A stretch of DNA of 64,000 nucleotides from Anodontia alba (lineage: Eukaryota > Mollusca > Bivalvia > Lucinida > Lucinidae). The stretch is taken from positions 122,632,839 through 122,696,838 of the forward strand of contig OZ024824.1 in assembly GCA_964016985.1 (NCBI GenBank). The letters run 5' to 3'. The notes beneath the pieces are model-generated. The model had not been told where the DNA came from and searched no databases. It saw only the letters and a list, made by a program, of their open reading frames with translations. The position numbers and the translations under genes were made by a program. This document shows positions 1 through 10,206 of this stretch, one piece after another. Numbering within the stretch: the stretch's first letter is position 1; every line of letters starts with the position of its first letter.

Positions 1-173
1 TTAGCCAGTCAGATTGTTTGATCCGATTTGTTGCTAGAAATTCTCATATTTAATGGCAAACAGTGCAGATCCAGATCCAGATCAGTTGGCTTCTTCAGAA
101 ACCAATTGATCTGGATCTACGCTGTTTGAAAAGGTAGGGTATATCCATGCAGGTTCATCATGACAAGGGTTAA
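1..173. repeat. R1 family A MITE, cut by the window edge
   Basis: The central hairpin (about 55-128) starts GGCAAACAGTG and closes near GCTGTTTG, with a loop region GTTGGCTTCTTCAG. The right part ends TGACAAGGGTTAA, the family A terminus seen intact at 53401-53610. The left terminus lies outside the window. Confidence 0.7.
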
Positions 174-209
174 CCTCATTAACTAAACACCCATGGCAAT
201 CCTCCCACT

Positions 210-255
210 ACCCCCCCCCCCCCCCCCACTTACTCACACACACACACACACTCAC
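210..255. repeat. Poly-C run followed by (CA)n microsatellite
   Basis: A run of about 17 C is followed after a few bases by an (AC)n tract. It lies in the presumed akirin intron and has no other content. Confidence 0.9.
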
Positions 256-2065
256 TCCCCAAAACCCAGGAGACTGACTCTTTTGATGCTTACTTTTTTT
301 TTATTAGCTAAGAGTATTTTTAATTATTGCCCGATAGTGCTCCATTACCCATAAAATTAACTGCTACCATTTTTTTCTGGACAATTCAGCAGACGACAAA
401 CAGGCAATATTTTTCTTATTTTTCTGACTTCCAAGCACCCAGTATCAGAAATTTGATACAGACCATTAACTTTTCAACAGTGACGGTCTAAGTTTACCTA
501 ACAAATTTTATTACCCTCAGCTGTTTGGTGAGAACCATTAAGTATTGCAGTGAGAGAAAGTTTAAAAGGTCAGCAGGATGAATTCTGCCTAGACCAGTTT
601 CACTTGTTACCAGACCCTTTCTTTCTAGCCAAGGGACTGAAGTAAACAAAAATTCTACAAGCTATACAAGTGTTGTGTCCCCTCAAAAAAAAAAAAAAAA
701 AAAGAAAAAGAAAGAAAAGAAAAATAAAGAAAGGGTCTGGGGCCAGACTAATGGAACTGGTAAAGGTTTAAGAATAGTAAATACCATCAGATTTGCTTTA
801 ACATTATGTTTGAGCATAATAAGTATACCACAAGGTATGTGCTGAAATGTCATTTTTCACTTGTTTAATTTCGTTCTGTTTCTTTTATTAAAATTACTTA
901 CTCATATTTGTTGATTATCATTATCAATAGATATCAGGCTGGTAAGACAAGTGCCGAAATAGCACCGAGAGGAAGAGAAATGTCATGTTAACAAGTTGGC
1001 ATGCAATGAAGACTTTGGAAAATCCCACTTTACCTAGGGCAAAGTGATGTTTTCTAGGGTAAACATTATCTTCCTTATGTCTGCTCAAAAACAGCTTGTG
1101 AGTTCTCGTCAGAACTGTCCCATCCAGTTTGGTGCAGTTATTCCTCTCAAAAAGGTCTTACTTGAATCATGAAAAGGGTCATATTGTGCATGGGTCTGCT
1201 CACTGAATATAAACACAGAAGTAATCACCTTAATTGTAAGTAACAACTTACATATATTAAGGCTGTATTACTACAAATCAGCTGTGTTCTTTCCCTACAG
1301 TCAGAAAACAGTCAGTCAGGTCCGGTGATTAGTCAAACTTGTCAGGTGTGTAGATTCAGGTCCGGTAATTAGTCATCTCGAGCAAGGTGTGTTTTGAGAC
1401 GACCCCGATGCTTGTAAACACCTTGAAGTCACGTGATTCGATAAGGGAGAAAGTTTTCTGGTAAAGGAAACAACAGTACTGAAACAGTAAGTAATCATTT
1501 GCAGTCTGTACAGAAATAATTTCTTGAAAATAATACAGCATTTGATGGAGGTATTAAAAGTCTTCTGAAACATATTAAAAGAAAAACTAATAGCATTTCT
1601 ATTTATGAATTAACAGCGAAGTTATTGTTAGTGGTTCGGTAAAGGCAACCTCACTGTACGACGAAAATAAACAAAATGAATAAATTCAAACGTGTACGAA
1701 TATTGACTGCAACTAGCTCATTTCAGGTCGAATGGTAAAATTGGGGCTCCTACGGGAAAACTGCTAATTTCCCTTTTAAATGAGCAAAACCCACATTGCT
1801 ACATTCATTCTACACAGTACTTCCCATTTGTTCATTTCACTATGTTACCAATAGCAGTTCTCTGCTGCAAAAGTGTGACTGAACAATAATAACAATAAAA
1901 AAAAAAAAAAAAACTATAAAAAAAACCCCATAAAACTCGAAGAAAACCTGATGTTCGCCGAATGCATAATTTTACAAAAACAACCTCAAACAGATACGCC
2001 GGCGTAAATTAAAGTCTTAACAGGATGGCTGAAATTCATCACTGGTGACCGAGAAAAATGTATAC
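256..2065 (-). other. Presumed first intron of akirin, no exon seen
   Basis: This stretch follows the exon 1 donor on the minus strand. I looked for akirin exon 2 (family motif around EQILYNIKQEY) and did not find it, so the next exon is probably beyond the left edge. It holds A-rich runs at 685-703 and 1898-1914 and no open frame resembling a gene. Confidence 0.45.
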
Positions 2066-2237
2066 CTGACGTAAGCTTTGGTACCACTTCGCTAAATGGC
2101 GAACTCTGATTTCTTGTTGGAGGTGTGGAAGGCGACAGCGTCATGGGCATGCATCTTCGTCGTTTCGGAGTAGTCTGACCAGGGCTGTGAAGTGGGTCGA
2201 AATCTAAACTTCTCTTCAGCGTTGCGCCACAAGCCAT
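2066..2237 (-). CDS. akirin: Akirin, coding exon 1
   Basis: Akirins are small nuclear cofactors that link transcription factors (NF-kB/Relish, Twist) to SWI/SNF chromatin remodelling in innate immunity and development. The reading starts [19 protein letters not shown], the very conserved akirin N-terminus, and has the basic nuclear-localisation patch TPKRRRC at about residues 23-29. It then runs through a Ser/Pro-rich linker to [12 protein letters not shown], matching the family SPF...RLTT segment. A donor G|GTATAC at 2066/2065 ends the exon in phase 1 after 57 codons; the open frame beyond it loses family similarity. The C-terminal helical part is missing because later exons lie off the left edge. 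The start is fixed by homology. No TATA box is evident upstream. Single-copy conservation makes a pseudogene unlikely, but only this exon is visible. Confidence 0.9.
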
Positions 2238-2539
2238 TTTCCAAGCAAAAATAATCGTCTGGCTTTGGCGTCTAAGGTTGTGTGATGTCTGTTTACTTAA
2301 AACAACTTATTGTTTTGACGTGATCCAAAATAGACTTTGTAAAATAATGCAAGTAAAAAAACAAAAATCGTAGCTTTATTTAAGCCGATGTTTGTGGATT
2401 ATATGTACTATCTCAAGTGATCTTCTGTTGACTGAAAAAAAGATGGCCGACTACAAATCAAAACAACTAAGCCTCGTTTTCGTCCACGATAACGATACAG
2501 AATAAATGATGAAATGAACATCTTAACCGTTCAATAGGC

Positions 2540-2925
2540 GACAAGATGTTTCGCCTCCAAGGCGTTTCCTCCCTATTCGTTTCCCCCTAGTTGTTTCGAT
2601 TCTGTTTTCACCCTAGTCGTTTCGTCCCACAAAACATTTACCCCACTTAATCGTTTCTTCTCTTATTTTTTTTTTTCATATGAAGGAAAAGGATGACATA
2701 AATGAAAGAAAGAAAAAGAAATATTTGTTTTGTTAATCGATGTCGGCTCCGGTTGTATTCATTTGATTAAATTAAATGCAATTTTACCTTCTGTGATCCA
2801 TTAATCACCTTGTTTATGCGATTAATGGTGAGGTGTGTAAACAGGTTTCTGGTCAACCCGTACCTTAGTCAACTCGTACCTACTTTTGGTCAACTCGTAT
2901 CTTAGTCAACTCGTACCAACTGTAA
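2540..2925. repeat. Degenerate short tandem words (CGTTTCG and CAACTCGTACC types)
   Basis: At 2540-2655 words like CTAGTCGTTTCGTCCC recur with variation. At 2851-2921 about four units of TTAGTCAACTCGTACC (15-17 bases) are in tandem. Period and style resemble the CTAACCAACTCGGCCCC arrays at 21388 and 23908, suggesting subterminal repeats of transposons. I could not define element ends here. Confidence 0.5.
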
Positions 2926-3498
2926 TTGAACGGAGTAATGTGCTGAGAGAAAGTCAGCAGTGTTTGCTCAGATCTGCCTGCACATAACGTATGCTGCCTA
3001 GCTCTAGATAAAAGGAATAGATAGATAAATATTTTCCTCATTTCTTCACGGAAACATATTCTGCTGCGGCACTTCTAATGAGTACCCACAACATATATTT
3101 CCATGGAGAAAATAAGAAAATATCAAAACTCATGACTGAAAAATAAAATACACCTGGAGCTGTGTTTGCTTACAGTCATTGAATATCTTAACTTTAACTC
3201 TTACCACGCTATGGCAGATTCAGCAGATGACAAACTGACGACATTTTTCTTACTTTTCCTAGAAAATAGTATCAAACACTTCATTGCAAACTGTCTCCTA
3301 ATATTTCAAAATGTCGTCTGCTGAAATTTTACCCAGCATGCAAAGTGTTAGAATACAGGAAACACTTCCTTTGACAATTGCAAAACTGTAGACTGAATGA
3401 ATTCCCCCACACTATATATTGGAAGATTCTAATTCGATTTTAGGTAAGTCCGGCTATGTGATTTAGATACTCCTTAGAGAAAAATGGTTGAACTATTT
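2926..3498. other. Intergenic, only a degraded R2 hairpin
   Basis: The right half of an R2 repeat (CTTCTAATGAGTACCCACAAC) is at about 3036-3125. The rest shows no gene or clear repeat. Confidence 0.4.
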
Positions 3499-3565
3499 GC
3501 AAACAGTATAGAACATGATCAGACGCATTATTCTGTGGCGTCTGATCTGTGTCTGCTCTGTTTGC
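3499..3565. repeat. R1 core hairpin
   Basis: Arms start GCAAACAGTATAGA and end CTGCTCTGTTTGC. The inner arm pair is GATCAGACGC / GCGTCTGATC. Flanks differ from family A. Confidence 0.65.
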
Positions 3566-3671
3566 CATTTACTCTTTTAGGGGCTCCAGACTATAATGGA
3601 TTAAACAAACCTTTGCTTTTTCAATTATTTTTTTTTTATCGGATTTGAAAAAAAAAGGTAAAAGTGAAAGG

Positions 3672-3698
3672 GTGAAAAAAAAAAAAAAAAAAAAAAAG
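3672..3698. repeat. Poly-A run
   Basis: An A-rich run lies just upstream of the first R4 copy. Confidence 0.8.
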
Positions 3699-3734
3699 GA
3701 GCGAGGTAAATCAAGGGAGTGCAACAATCACAAA

Positions 3735-4024
3735 AAAGGTAAGAGAAAAGTTCAGGGAATGTCACAATCACAAACCGCAGCCCTTCCTAGACACCAAGAG
3801 GAAGAGGAAACCGACAAATCCAAACAAGCATAAGTCGAACAAACGTACGAAAAGCACTGAAATTAGCTCTCTCTTCTCCAAGCGAGGTAATCGCAATCCT
3901 AAAAGGACTGAAAAACACAAGAACAAAATAACACAAGGTAAGACATAAAACAAATCGCCTCGTAGAATAAACCACAATGCAACAAAGAGTAAAACTAACA
4001 CCGGGACCACCGCCTTAAAGTCAC
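3735..4024 (+). repeat. R4 repeat, copy 1
   Basis: Begins GGTAAGAGAAAAGTTCAGGG and ends in CCGGGACCACCGCCTTA. One frame reads Lys/Arg/Asn-rich, the opposite strand reads hydrophobic (LVLLFVALWFILRGD), and both are open over most copies. At its right border it joins the Penelope-like RT directly, giving a chimeric 111-residue minus-strand frame at 3768-4103. No known family was recognised. Confidence 0.65.
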
Positions 4025-4651
4025 TAAGTTTTGAAGCAGCTCTGGCGAATCTAATGTTAAGATATGTACACCCCATATGAGGTACATCGGGGGACATCGC
4101 CATCCAGAAAAGGGAAATTGACTATATCAAAGTCGTCCCGTTTATCATAATTTTTTGGTGGAAACTGTACCATTAGATATACAGAGATTCAAATCAAAAA
4201 CAGGTGCCTCGGTATCGGAAGAATTTGTTCCATTTAATTGGAGTTCTGTAGGCTATATGTGGTCCACCATTTAGTCAAAGTAAATGTTGTCAATATTTGA
4301 TAAATCATAAAATTATCTTGAAGTTGAATTGAAAGCCTTAATAATGTCAGTCTGAATTTCAAGTGCGAGAGACTTCATGAAATCTCTCTCATAACAAAAA
4401 AGAAACAAATCTGCAACAAGAAGAGCACAAATAGTTCCCGTCGGAATACCAATAGTTTGCCTATAAAGTTTAGTTCCAAATCTAATAAAAATATTATCCA
4501 GAATATAAACAAGGGTATCACACACATTTTTGACACGACCATAAATTGTGATTATTATATACACCAGAAGTGAAAAAAGCACATTCTTCGTTGCAAGACA
4601 AATATAGGGTATTCTTCCGAATAAATGTTCGGTTAATTAAATCAATTAGTT

Positions 4652-4856
4652 TGTAGTAGGAGGAGAAATAGACCTGTAAAGAAAATATTCCCGTCGAGTG
4701 CCCCGACCGGGGATCGAATCAGGTACCCCTGGATCTCTAATCGAGCGTCATAACCACGAGGCTAAAAGGTCCGGACCAGTTAGACTGGTCATTTATGCGC
4801 CCTATATATTAACATACATATTGATTATTTGTACTTCGCTTTGCCGCGCTACTACA
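4652..4856 (-). repeat. TRIM 3' LTR with tRNA-like segment
   Basis: On the minus strand the LTR contains TAGCCTCGTGGTTATGACGC (A-box-like) and, about 40 bases on, GGTTCGATCCCCGGTCGGGG (B box, T arm and acceptor end). This is the arrangement of an internal Pol III promoter. Confidence 0.75.
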
Positions 4857-4983
4857 TTCCTCCATCCTACAATGAAACATTTGTATCAAATGTTTTCTAC
4901 TATTCCCAGGCTCTTTTGTGACTCCGTTGCCATTGCATCGCCCTTGAGCTCCGACGGTAGTCATCCTGGCACCAGGCACCAAA

Positions 4984-5188
4984 TGTAGTAGGAAGAGAAA
5001 TATACCTGTAAAGAAAATATTCCCGTCGAGTGCCCCGACCGGGGATCGAACCAGGTACCCCTGGATCTCTAATCGAGCGTCATAACCACGAGGCTAAAAG
5101 GTCCGGACCAGTTAGACTGGTCATTTATGCGCCCTATATATTAACATACATATTGATTATTTGTACTTCGCTTTGCCGCGCTACTACA
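4984..5188 (-). repeat. TRIM 5' LTR with tRNA-like segment
   Basis: Same length and ends as the other LTR, with only a few differences (for example GGAAGAGAAATA versus GGAGGAGAAATA near the edge). This indicates a fairly recent insertion. Confidence 0.75.
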
Positions 5189-6050
5189 AGTTTATCTTTT
5201 ATAAGATAATGAGGTAACGTAGTATACAGTGTAGAAAAATCATATGTAGACAATTTAGAAGCCTGAAAGTTTTAGATTTAAATTTATTTAGAACATCATT
5301 GGAATTTTTAATTGACCAAAAATAGTTAATTCCGTCCCTTTCGTAAACAGTATCATAGCATCTAATCCAATATTTTTTTTAACAGCAGTAAGGCATGGAG
5401 TTAGCAGTTTGGACAAAACAGTAAACGCACATGAAATAGAATTAGCAATGAAACGTGCTTTATAAGGTCGTTTATGAAGTTTCGGTAACCGATATAACAT
5501 AGGGAGTCTTTGCTTTTCTTTAATACTCACTGCAAATTTAGCAGTAATATCGATAGAATGGGTATTAACAAGAGATCTCTCGTCAGTAGAAATCCGTTCA
5601 TATGATTTGGTACTACCAAGTTCTTGCATTAGAGTATTGATATAATAAAGTCGTCACACAACATCAACACTATTAGCAGCTTTATCAGCTGGAGCCCAAA
5701 CATACTTGCTATGAAATTCTTGGATACCTAGTTTCAAATATCGAAAAGATAGTTTAGGCTTAGGAGGGAGAAGATCAAGGTTATTAGAGTAAAATAACAC
5801 ACGTTCATCAATGATCTTAAAAATCTTTAATTTCCAATTATTTAAAGCATTAGACTCAACATGCTCTCGTTTACACTAACGCGTAAAGTAATCATTTAAA
5901 GCAATTGTTTCCCGACATTTATTGAAATCAATGTGGGCTAGGAATCTATATTTAAGTCCTTTTGAAATAACTGAACGGATTCGTGAATCAGTTATAATCT
6001 TCCAGTGACAATATGACCCGCTGGTTGATAAAAAAAACTTAGAATCTTCC

Positions 6051-6753
6051 ACGTAGCCGGCCAAATGCTGCACTAGCTTTGGCAGTCCTAGCATTGACTT
6101 CATCATCAATGTACACAACTCTAGACAATGTGCATCCAATGTAGGTGAACTTGTCTACCACTTGCAATCGTTGACCTTTCACTGTGATGGTAGGGTTCTT
6201 GTAAGGCTTTCCAGGTGCTGACTGAAATACTGCCTCAGTCTTTTTGATGCTGATTGTGATATCATAGCTGTCACACGAATCAGATACTTGATCCACACCT
6301 TTTTGCATTTTCTCTTCTGTTGGAGCACCCTTTGCCATGTCATCAGCAAAGAGGAACTGATCTAGTACCTCTGTCTGCACCTTGGATTTAGCTTGCAACC
6401 TTCTTAGGTTGAAAAGTTTCCCGTCAAAGCGATACCTAATAGGTATACCATTGTCATCATCCTGGAAAGCATCTGTAAGCATGGCAGAAAACATCATGCT
6501 GAACAGTGTTGAAGCTAGTACACAGCCTTGCTTAACTCCATTTGTCACAGGGAATGGATCAGAAAATTTGCCATCATTTTGGACCCTTGCAAGCATACCA
6601 TCATGAAACTGCCGCACCATTGCTATGAATTTGGCAGGACAGCCAAACTTTGCCATAATTTTCCAAAGTCTCTCACGACTGACTGTGTCAAATGCTTTGA
6701 TAAGGTCGACAAAGGTCATGTAGAGGTCCACATTCTGTTCCTGGCATTTTTAT
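6051..6753 (-). pseudogene. Non-LTR retrotransposon RT, 3' part
   Basis: The minus-strand frame of about 230 residues carries RT motif A (TFVDLIKAFDTVSRERLW), motif B (NGVKQGCVLASTLFSMMFSA) and motif C with the catalytic pair (FLFADDMA). A thumb-like segment KFTYIGCTLSR follows. It resembles LINE polymerases annotated as jockey or RTE-like; I cannot fix the clade. It is cut after AKASAAFGRLRG, where the Penelope-like sequence begins, so the LINE 3' end is missing. Its 5' continuation lies next to it on the opposite strand. Confidence 0.85.
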
Positions 6754-7240
6754 TGAAGCTCTCGTGCTCTTAGTGGCAGATGGAACTAGTCGTCTGACTG
6801 ACAAAGAAACTATCTTGAAAAGATGGGCTGAACACTTTGATGGTGTCCTTAATCGGCCATCATCTATCAATGATGAAGCTATCAACAGACTGCCACAGGT
6901 GGAATGTAATCCGCTGCTTGACGAGCTCCCAACCATCTCTGAAACAGTGAAAGCAATAAAACTCCTGTCATCTGGCAAGGCTCCAGGTTCAGATGCAATA
7001 TCTGCAGAGATCTACAAAGCAGGAGGCCCTCCAGTTGCAGAGAAACTAACAGGGTTATTTCACATTATGTGGAGAAAAGAAGCCATCCCTCAAGAATCCA
7101 AGGATGTAACAATTATCCATCTATTCAAAAGGAAAGGGAATCCGCAAGTCTGTGACAATCATCGAGGCATCTCTTTATTTTCAATTGCTAGGGTCCTACT
7201 GAATCGAATGAACACCTTTAACAGTCAAGCTTTTTGTTAA
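6754..7240 (+). pseudogene. Non-LTR retrotransposon RT, 5' part, inverted
   Basis: The plus-strand reading contains LLVADGTSRLTDKETILKRW, LLSSGKAPGSDAISAEIYK and NPQVCDNHRGISLFSIA, the fingers region that normally precedes the palm piece at 6051-6753. It starts abruptly at the junction and is interrupted at about 7240 by an R4 copy. The continuation SQCGFRKDRGTIDM is at 7662-7715. The arrangement matches a 5' inversion. Confidence 0.85.
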
Positions 7241-7254
7241 CAGTCAAACCCCGA

Positions 7255-7655
7255 TGGTTTGCTCTAGTGACCGTTCTAAGGCGGTGGTCCCGGTGCTAGT
7301 CTTACTCTTTGTTGCTTTGTGGTTTATTCTACGAGGCGATTTGTTGTATGTCTTTCCGTATGTCATTTTGTTCTTGTGTTTTTCAGTCCTTTTAGTATTG
7401 CGATTACCTCGCTTGGGGAAGAGAGAGCTACTCTTAGTGCTTTTCGTACGTTTGTTCGGTTTGTGCTTGTTTAGATTTGTCGGTTTCCTCTTCCTCTTTG
7501 GGTCTGGGAAGGGCTGCGGTTTGTGATTGTGGCACTCCCTAGACTTTTCTCTTACCTTTTGTGCTTGTTTGGATTTGTCGGTTTCCTCTTCCTCTTGGGG
7601 TCTGGGAAGGGCTGCGGTTTGTGATTGTGGCACTCCCTGGACTTTTCTCTTACCT
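7255..7655 (-). repeat. R4 repeat, copy 2, with an internal duplication
   Basis: Reverse orientation relative to copy 1. The terminal segment GGTCTGGGAAGGGCTGCGG to ACTTTTCTCTTACC occurs twice in tandem (about 7460-7557 and 7558-7655). It is inserted in the LINE fingers piece. Confidence 0.7.
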
Positions 7656-7661
7656 GATTTT

Positions 7662-7715
7662 TTTCCACCTGAAAGCCAGTGTGGATTCAGGAAAGACAGA
7701 GGAACAATAGACATG
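7662..7715 (+). pseudogene. LINE RT fragment after the R4 insertion
   Basis: Reads PESQCGFRKDRGTIDM, continuing the fingers region ending at 7240. It stops where the LINE would continue towards the CQEQNVDLYM start of the minus-strand piece. Confidence 0.75.
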
Positions 7716-7718
7716 AAC

Positions 7719-7836
7719 GGGAGGATAACCCTAAAACCACATGCACATCTACAGACCATGTAGAACAATTATGCATAGTTTCAAAATGATCGGTGGAAAA
7801 CTCTAGGAGGAGTTGCGCCCGCAAGATATCTATTCT
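7719..7836 (+). repeat. 120-bp dispersed repeat, copy 1
   Basis: Matches 8530-8652 closely (GGATAACCCTAAAACCACAT through GCATAGTTTCAAAATG to AGTTGCGCC). A shorter relative is at 9440-9510. Confidence 0.7.
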
Positions 7837-8529
7837 AGAAAATTGGATAATAACGGCAATGTCCATAATAGAAAACTGTACTGACTCACACAGCCAGTGC
7901 ATATAAATGGCATATGCCCAAGCCAAACATTGTATATAAGACAATTAGCATATTTTCCATTTGTCTGCACTGGCTGTAGGAGTACTAGTATTTACTTGTT
8001 GGTACATTTCTGTAGATTATGGACATTGTGGTTATTATTCAGTTTTCTACCTGTTCTATTTTTAGAAACATAATGAATATATGAAAAGCGTAAAATTCAG
8101 CACTTTAACGTTTTTGTTATTGTTTCAGTTAGCCATATATAATTTATTTCTGTATTCGAAATACCTGTGTAACAAAGAAATGGATTGTTTATCGAACAGT
8201 ATAAAAAAAAAAACTTCCAAAAACCAGAAAATGTTTGGTCTGTGGATTTCATACCCCTTGAAACGATAACTTTGAGTTAAAAAAAAAAACTGTAACTCCG
8301 ATCTAAATTTCTTTTCTCTTTGATAATATTTATTTAATACCTCATAGTATAGACCCAAAACGAACAAAGTCAAAAACATATTAGTCTTGCTATCCAGGAT
8401 GGAAATTTTGGTGTCGGACTCGGGTCTCAGTCACGGGGTTCCGGTCTGTGGGTTTCATACCGGACCTATTCTAATAGTAATCGAACCTGGAAAAACTAAG
8501 TCTAAAAAGTAGAAAAAGGTTTTTAAAAT
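7837..8529. other. No gene seen
   Basis: AT-rich spacer with short A runs at 8202 and 8280 and no protein similarity that I recognise. Confidence 0.4.
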
Positions 8530-8652
8530 AACGGATGGATAACCCTAAAACCACATGCATATTTACAGACCATGTTGAACAAGTATGCATAGTTTCAAAA
8601 TGGTCGGCGGAAAACTCTAGGAGCAGTTGCGCCAAAAAGTATCTATTCTAAT
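8530..8652 (+). repeat. 120-bp dispersed repeat, copy 2
   Basis: Direct repeat of 7719-7836. The duplicated flank ATCTATTCTAATAGTAATC also occurs near 8640, so the two copies may bracket a duplicated block. Confidence 0.65.
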
Positions 8653-8755
8653 AGTAATCTGACCTGAAAATAAAGTAGAAAAAGTGAAAACTGATAAAAA
8701 AAATAACGGGAGGATAATCCCAAAACCAGATGAACATCTTAAAACCAAGACAAAA

Positions 8756-9062
8756 AAAGTAAGAGAAAAGTCCAGGGAGTGCCACAATCACAAACCGCAG
8801 CCCTTCCCAGACCCCAAGAGGAAGAGGAAACCGACAAATCTTAACAAGCACAAACCGAACAAACGTACGAAAAGAACTAAGATTAGCTTTCTCTTCCCCA
8901 AGCGAGGTAATCGCAATACTAAAAAGACTGAAAAACACAAGAACAAAATAACATATGGAAAGATATACATATCGCCTCGTAGAATAAACCACAAAGCAAC
9001 AAGGAGTAAGACTAACACCGGGACCACCGCCTTAGAACGGTCGGTAGAGCAAACCACCGTGG
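8756..9062 (+). repeat. R4 repeat, copy 3 (best preserved)
   Basis: Begins AGTAAGAGAAAAGTCCAGGG and runs to GAACGGTCGGTAGAGCAAAC. The basic frame (SRECHNHKPQPFPDPKRKRK) and the opposite hydrophobic frame are both uninterrupted across it. Confidence 0.7.
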
Positions 9063-9216
9063 GGTTTAAAGCACTTTTACAGCTAGCTAACTTCACCCTG
9101 AGTCCCGATGCTACTCTTAATACATAAATACATAAAAATTCGTTTCGCATAAAGGCTGCCAACTCAGTCAATGCATCAAAGCGAAAACATAAAAATCAAA
9201 TTAATCACTATAATAA

Positions 9217-9370
9217 ACAAAGACGAGTACTCATGGCTAATTCTACTGTATGCCAGAGTAAACGAAAACCAATAGTTGAACCACTGCGGGCCAAGCCAAA
9301 GACATATCGTCAAGCCCCAACCCACTGGTTAAAGTTTTACGAAGAGGCTGTCATAGCTTGAGGCCCGAAC
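9217..9370 (+). repeat. 150-bp direct repeat, copy 1
   Basis: Shares CCAATAGTTGAACCAC and CACTGGTTAAAGTTTTACGA with 9634-9785. The two copies flank a GACG minisatellite. Confidence 0.65.
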
Positions 9371-9536
9371 CGCCGTCGTGCAATTAAAGAGTGAAGCATA
9401 GCCATCAACAATGATTGGGTTGACAATTAGGCATGCAGTCTGCCAAACCTGCAAAGTTTCAAAAAGATCGGTTAAAAACTGAAAGAGGAGTTGCGTCCAC
9501 AAACTACCCATCTCATTGTGTCTACGGGCGTACGAA

Positions 9537-9600
9537 AGGACAGGCGGACGGACAGACAGACGGACGGACGGACGGATGGACGGACGGACAAACGGACGAA
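9537..9600. repeat. (GACG)n microsatellite
   Basis: About 15 imperfect GACG/GACA units. The Arg/Ser/Pro-rich open frames here come from the repeat. Confidence 0.9.
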
Positions 9601-9633
9601 CCCATTTTAATAGTCCCCTTCGACTAACGTCGG

Positions 9634-9785
9634 GGGACAACAAAGACGAATACTCATGGCCAATTCCACCGTGTGCCAGAGCAAATGAAAACCAATAGTT
9701 GAACCACGACATATCGCCAAGCCCCGAACCACTGGTTAAAGTTTTACGAAAAGGCCGTCTTTGAGTCTGAGGCCCGAAATCTCTT
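9634..9785 (+). repeat. 150-bp direct repeat, copy 2
   Basis: Second copy of 9217-9370 with a short internal deletion (the GGGCCAAGCCAAAG segment is absent). Confidence 0.65.
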
Positions 9786-9892
9786 GGGAATTGTTTATTG
9801 TACTTTCCTGAATGCAGCATCCGATCAGGGTCTACAGTGTTTACCACTCATCTGGCAGTCTCTTATGCCATTATAATGATAAACAATATTGA

Positions 9893-9953
<61 letters not shown>

Positions 9954-9955
9954 GA
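9893..9955. repeat. (ATCT)n microsatellite
   Basis: About 15 perfect tetranucleotide units, immediately upstream of R4 copy 4. Confidence 0.95.
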
Positions 9956-9965
9956 ATCTAATACC

Positions 9966-10166
9966 AAAAAAGGTAAGAGAAAAGTCCAGGGAGTGCTAGA
10001 ATCACAAACCGCAACCCTTCCCAGACACCAAGGGGAAGAGGAAACAGACAAATCCAAACAAGCGCAAATCGAACAAACGTACGAAAAGCATTAAAGACTA
10101 GCTCTCTCTTCCCCAAGCGAGGTGCTAAAAGGACTGAAAAACAGAAGAACAAAATAACACAAGGTA

Positions 10167-10172
<6 letters not shown>
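9966..10172 (+). repeat. R4 repeat, copy 4, partial
   Basis: Begins AAGGTAAGAGAAAAGTCCAG. It lacks the right third, ends ACACAAGGTAAGAC and runs into a long T run. Confidence 0.65.

Positions 10173-10203
<31 letters not shown>
10171..10203. repeat. Poly-T run
   Basis: 33 consecutive T, directly after R4 copy 4. Confidence 0.95.

Positions 10204-10206
<3 letters not shown>

Larger units (their letters stand above)
4652..5188 (-). mobile_element. Terminal-repeat retrotransposon in miniature (TRIM) with tRNA-like LTRs
   Basis: Two near-identical 205-bp direct repeats (4652-4856 and 4984-5188), each bounded by TGTAGTAG...CTACTACA, enclose only 127 bp. The flanks are AGTT on both sides (4648-4651 and 5189-5192), a 4-bp target duplication. 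Read on the minus strand, the LTR is followed by TGGTGCCTGGTGCCAGG, which is what a primer-binding site complementary to a tRNA ending GGCACCA looks like, and the second LTR is preceded by the purine tract AGGATGGAGGAA. It encodes nothing. It sits inside the Penelope-like RT, so it is younger than that element. Confidence 0.8.
4025..6050 (-). pseudogene. Penelope-like element reverse transcriptase, broken
   Basis: Minus-strand pieces, in order from 6050 downward, read KIITDSRIRSVISKG, then a part with KYVWAPADKAAN, then LPMLYRLPKLHKRPYKARF, then YDFSTLYTTLPHYLIKDKL. After the 4652-5188 insertion come RQTIGIPTGTICALLVADLF and NFPFLDGDVPR. These are the RT palm motifs of Penelope-like retroelements, as I know the family. 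Several stops and frameshifts separate the pieces, and the usual YLDD catalytic site is lost next to a stop (near 4310). No GIY-YIG endonuclease was seen. A miniature LTR element interrupts it, R4 replaces its 3' side and a non-LTR RT abuts its 5' side. Confidence 0.8.

Noticed and set aside
4690..5120. Two independent SINE insertions
   Set aside because: Identical 205-bp borders with TG...CA ends, PBS- and PPT-like sites and a shared AGTT duplication fit one TRIM better.
7254..7526. Membrane protein gene (hydrophobic 90-residue frame)
   Set aside because: It is the R4 repeat read on one strand and recurs in the other copies.
9329..9847. 172-residue minus-strand frame with RPSIRPSVRLSVRP
   Set aside because: Read through a GACG microsatellite and the 150-bp direct repeat; no domain.
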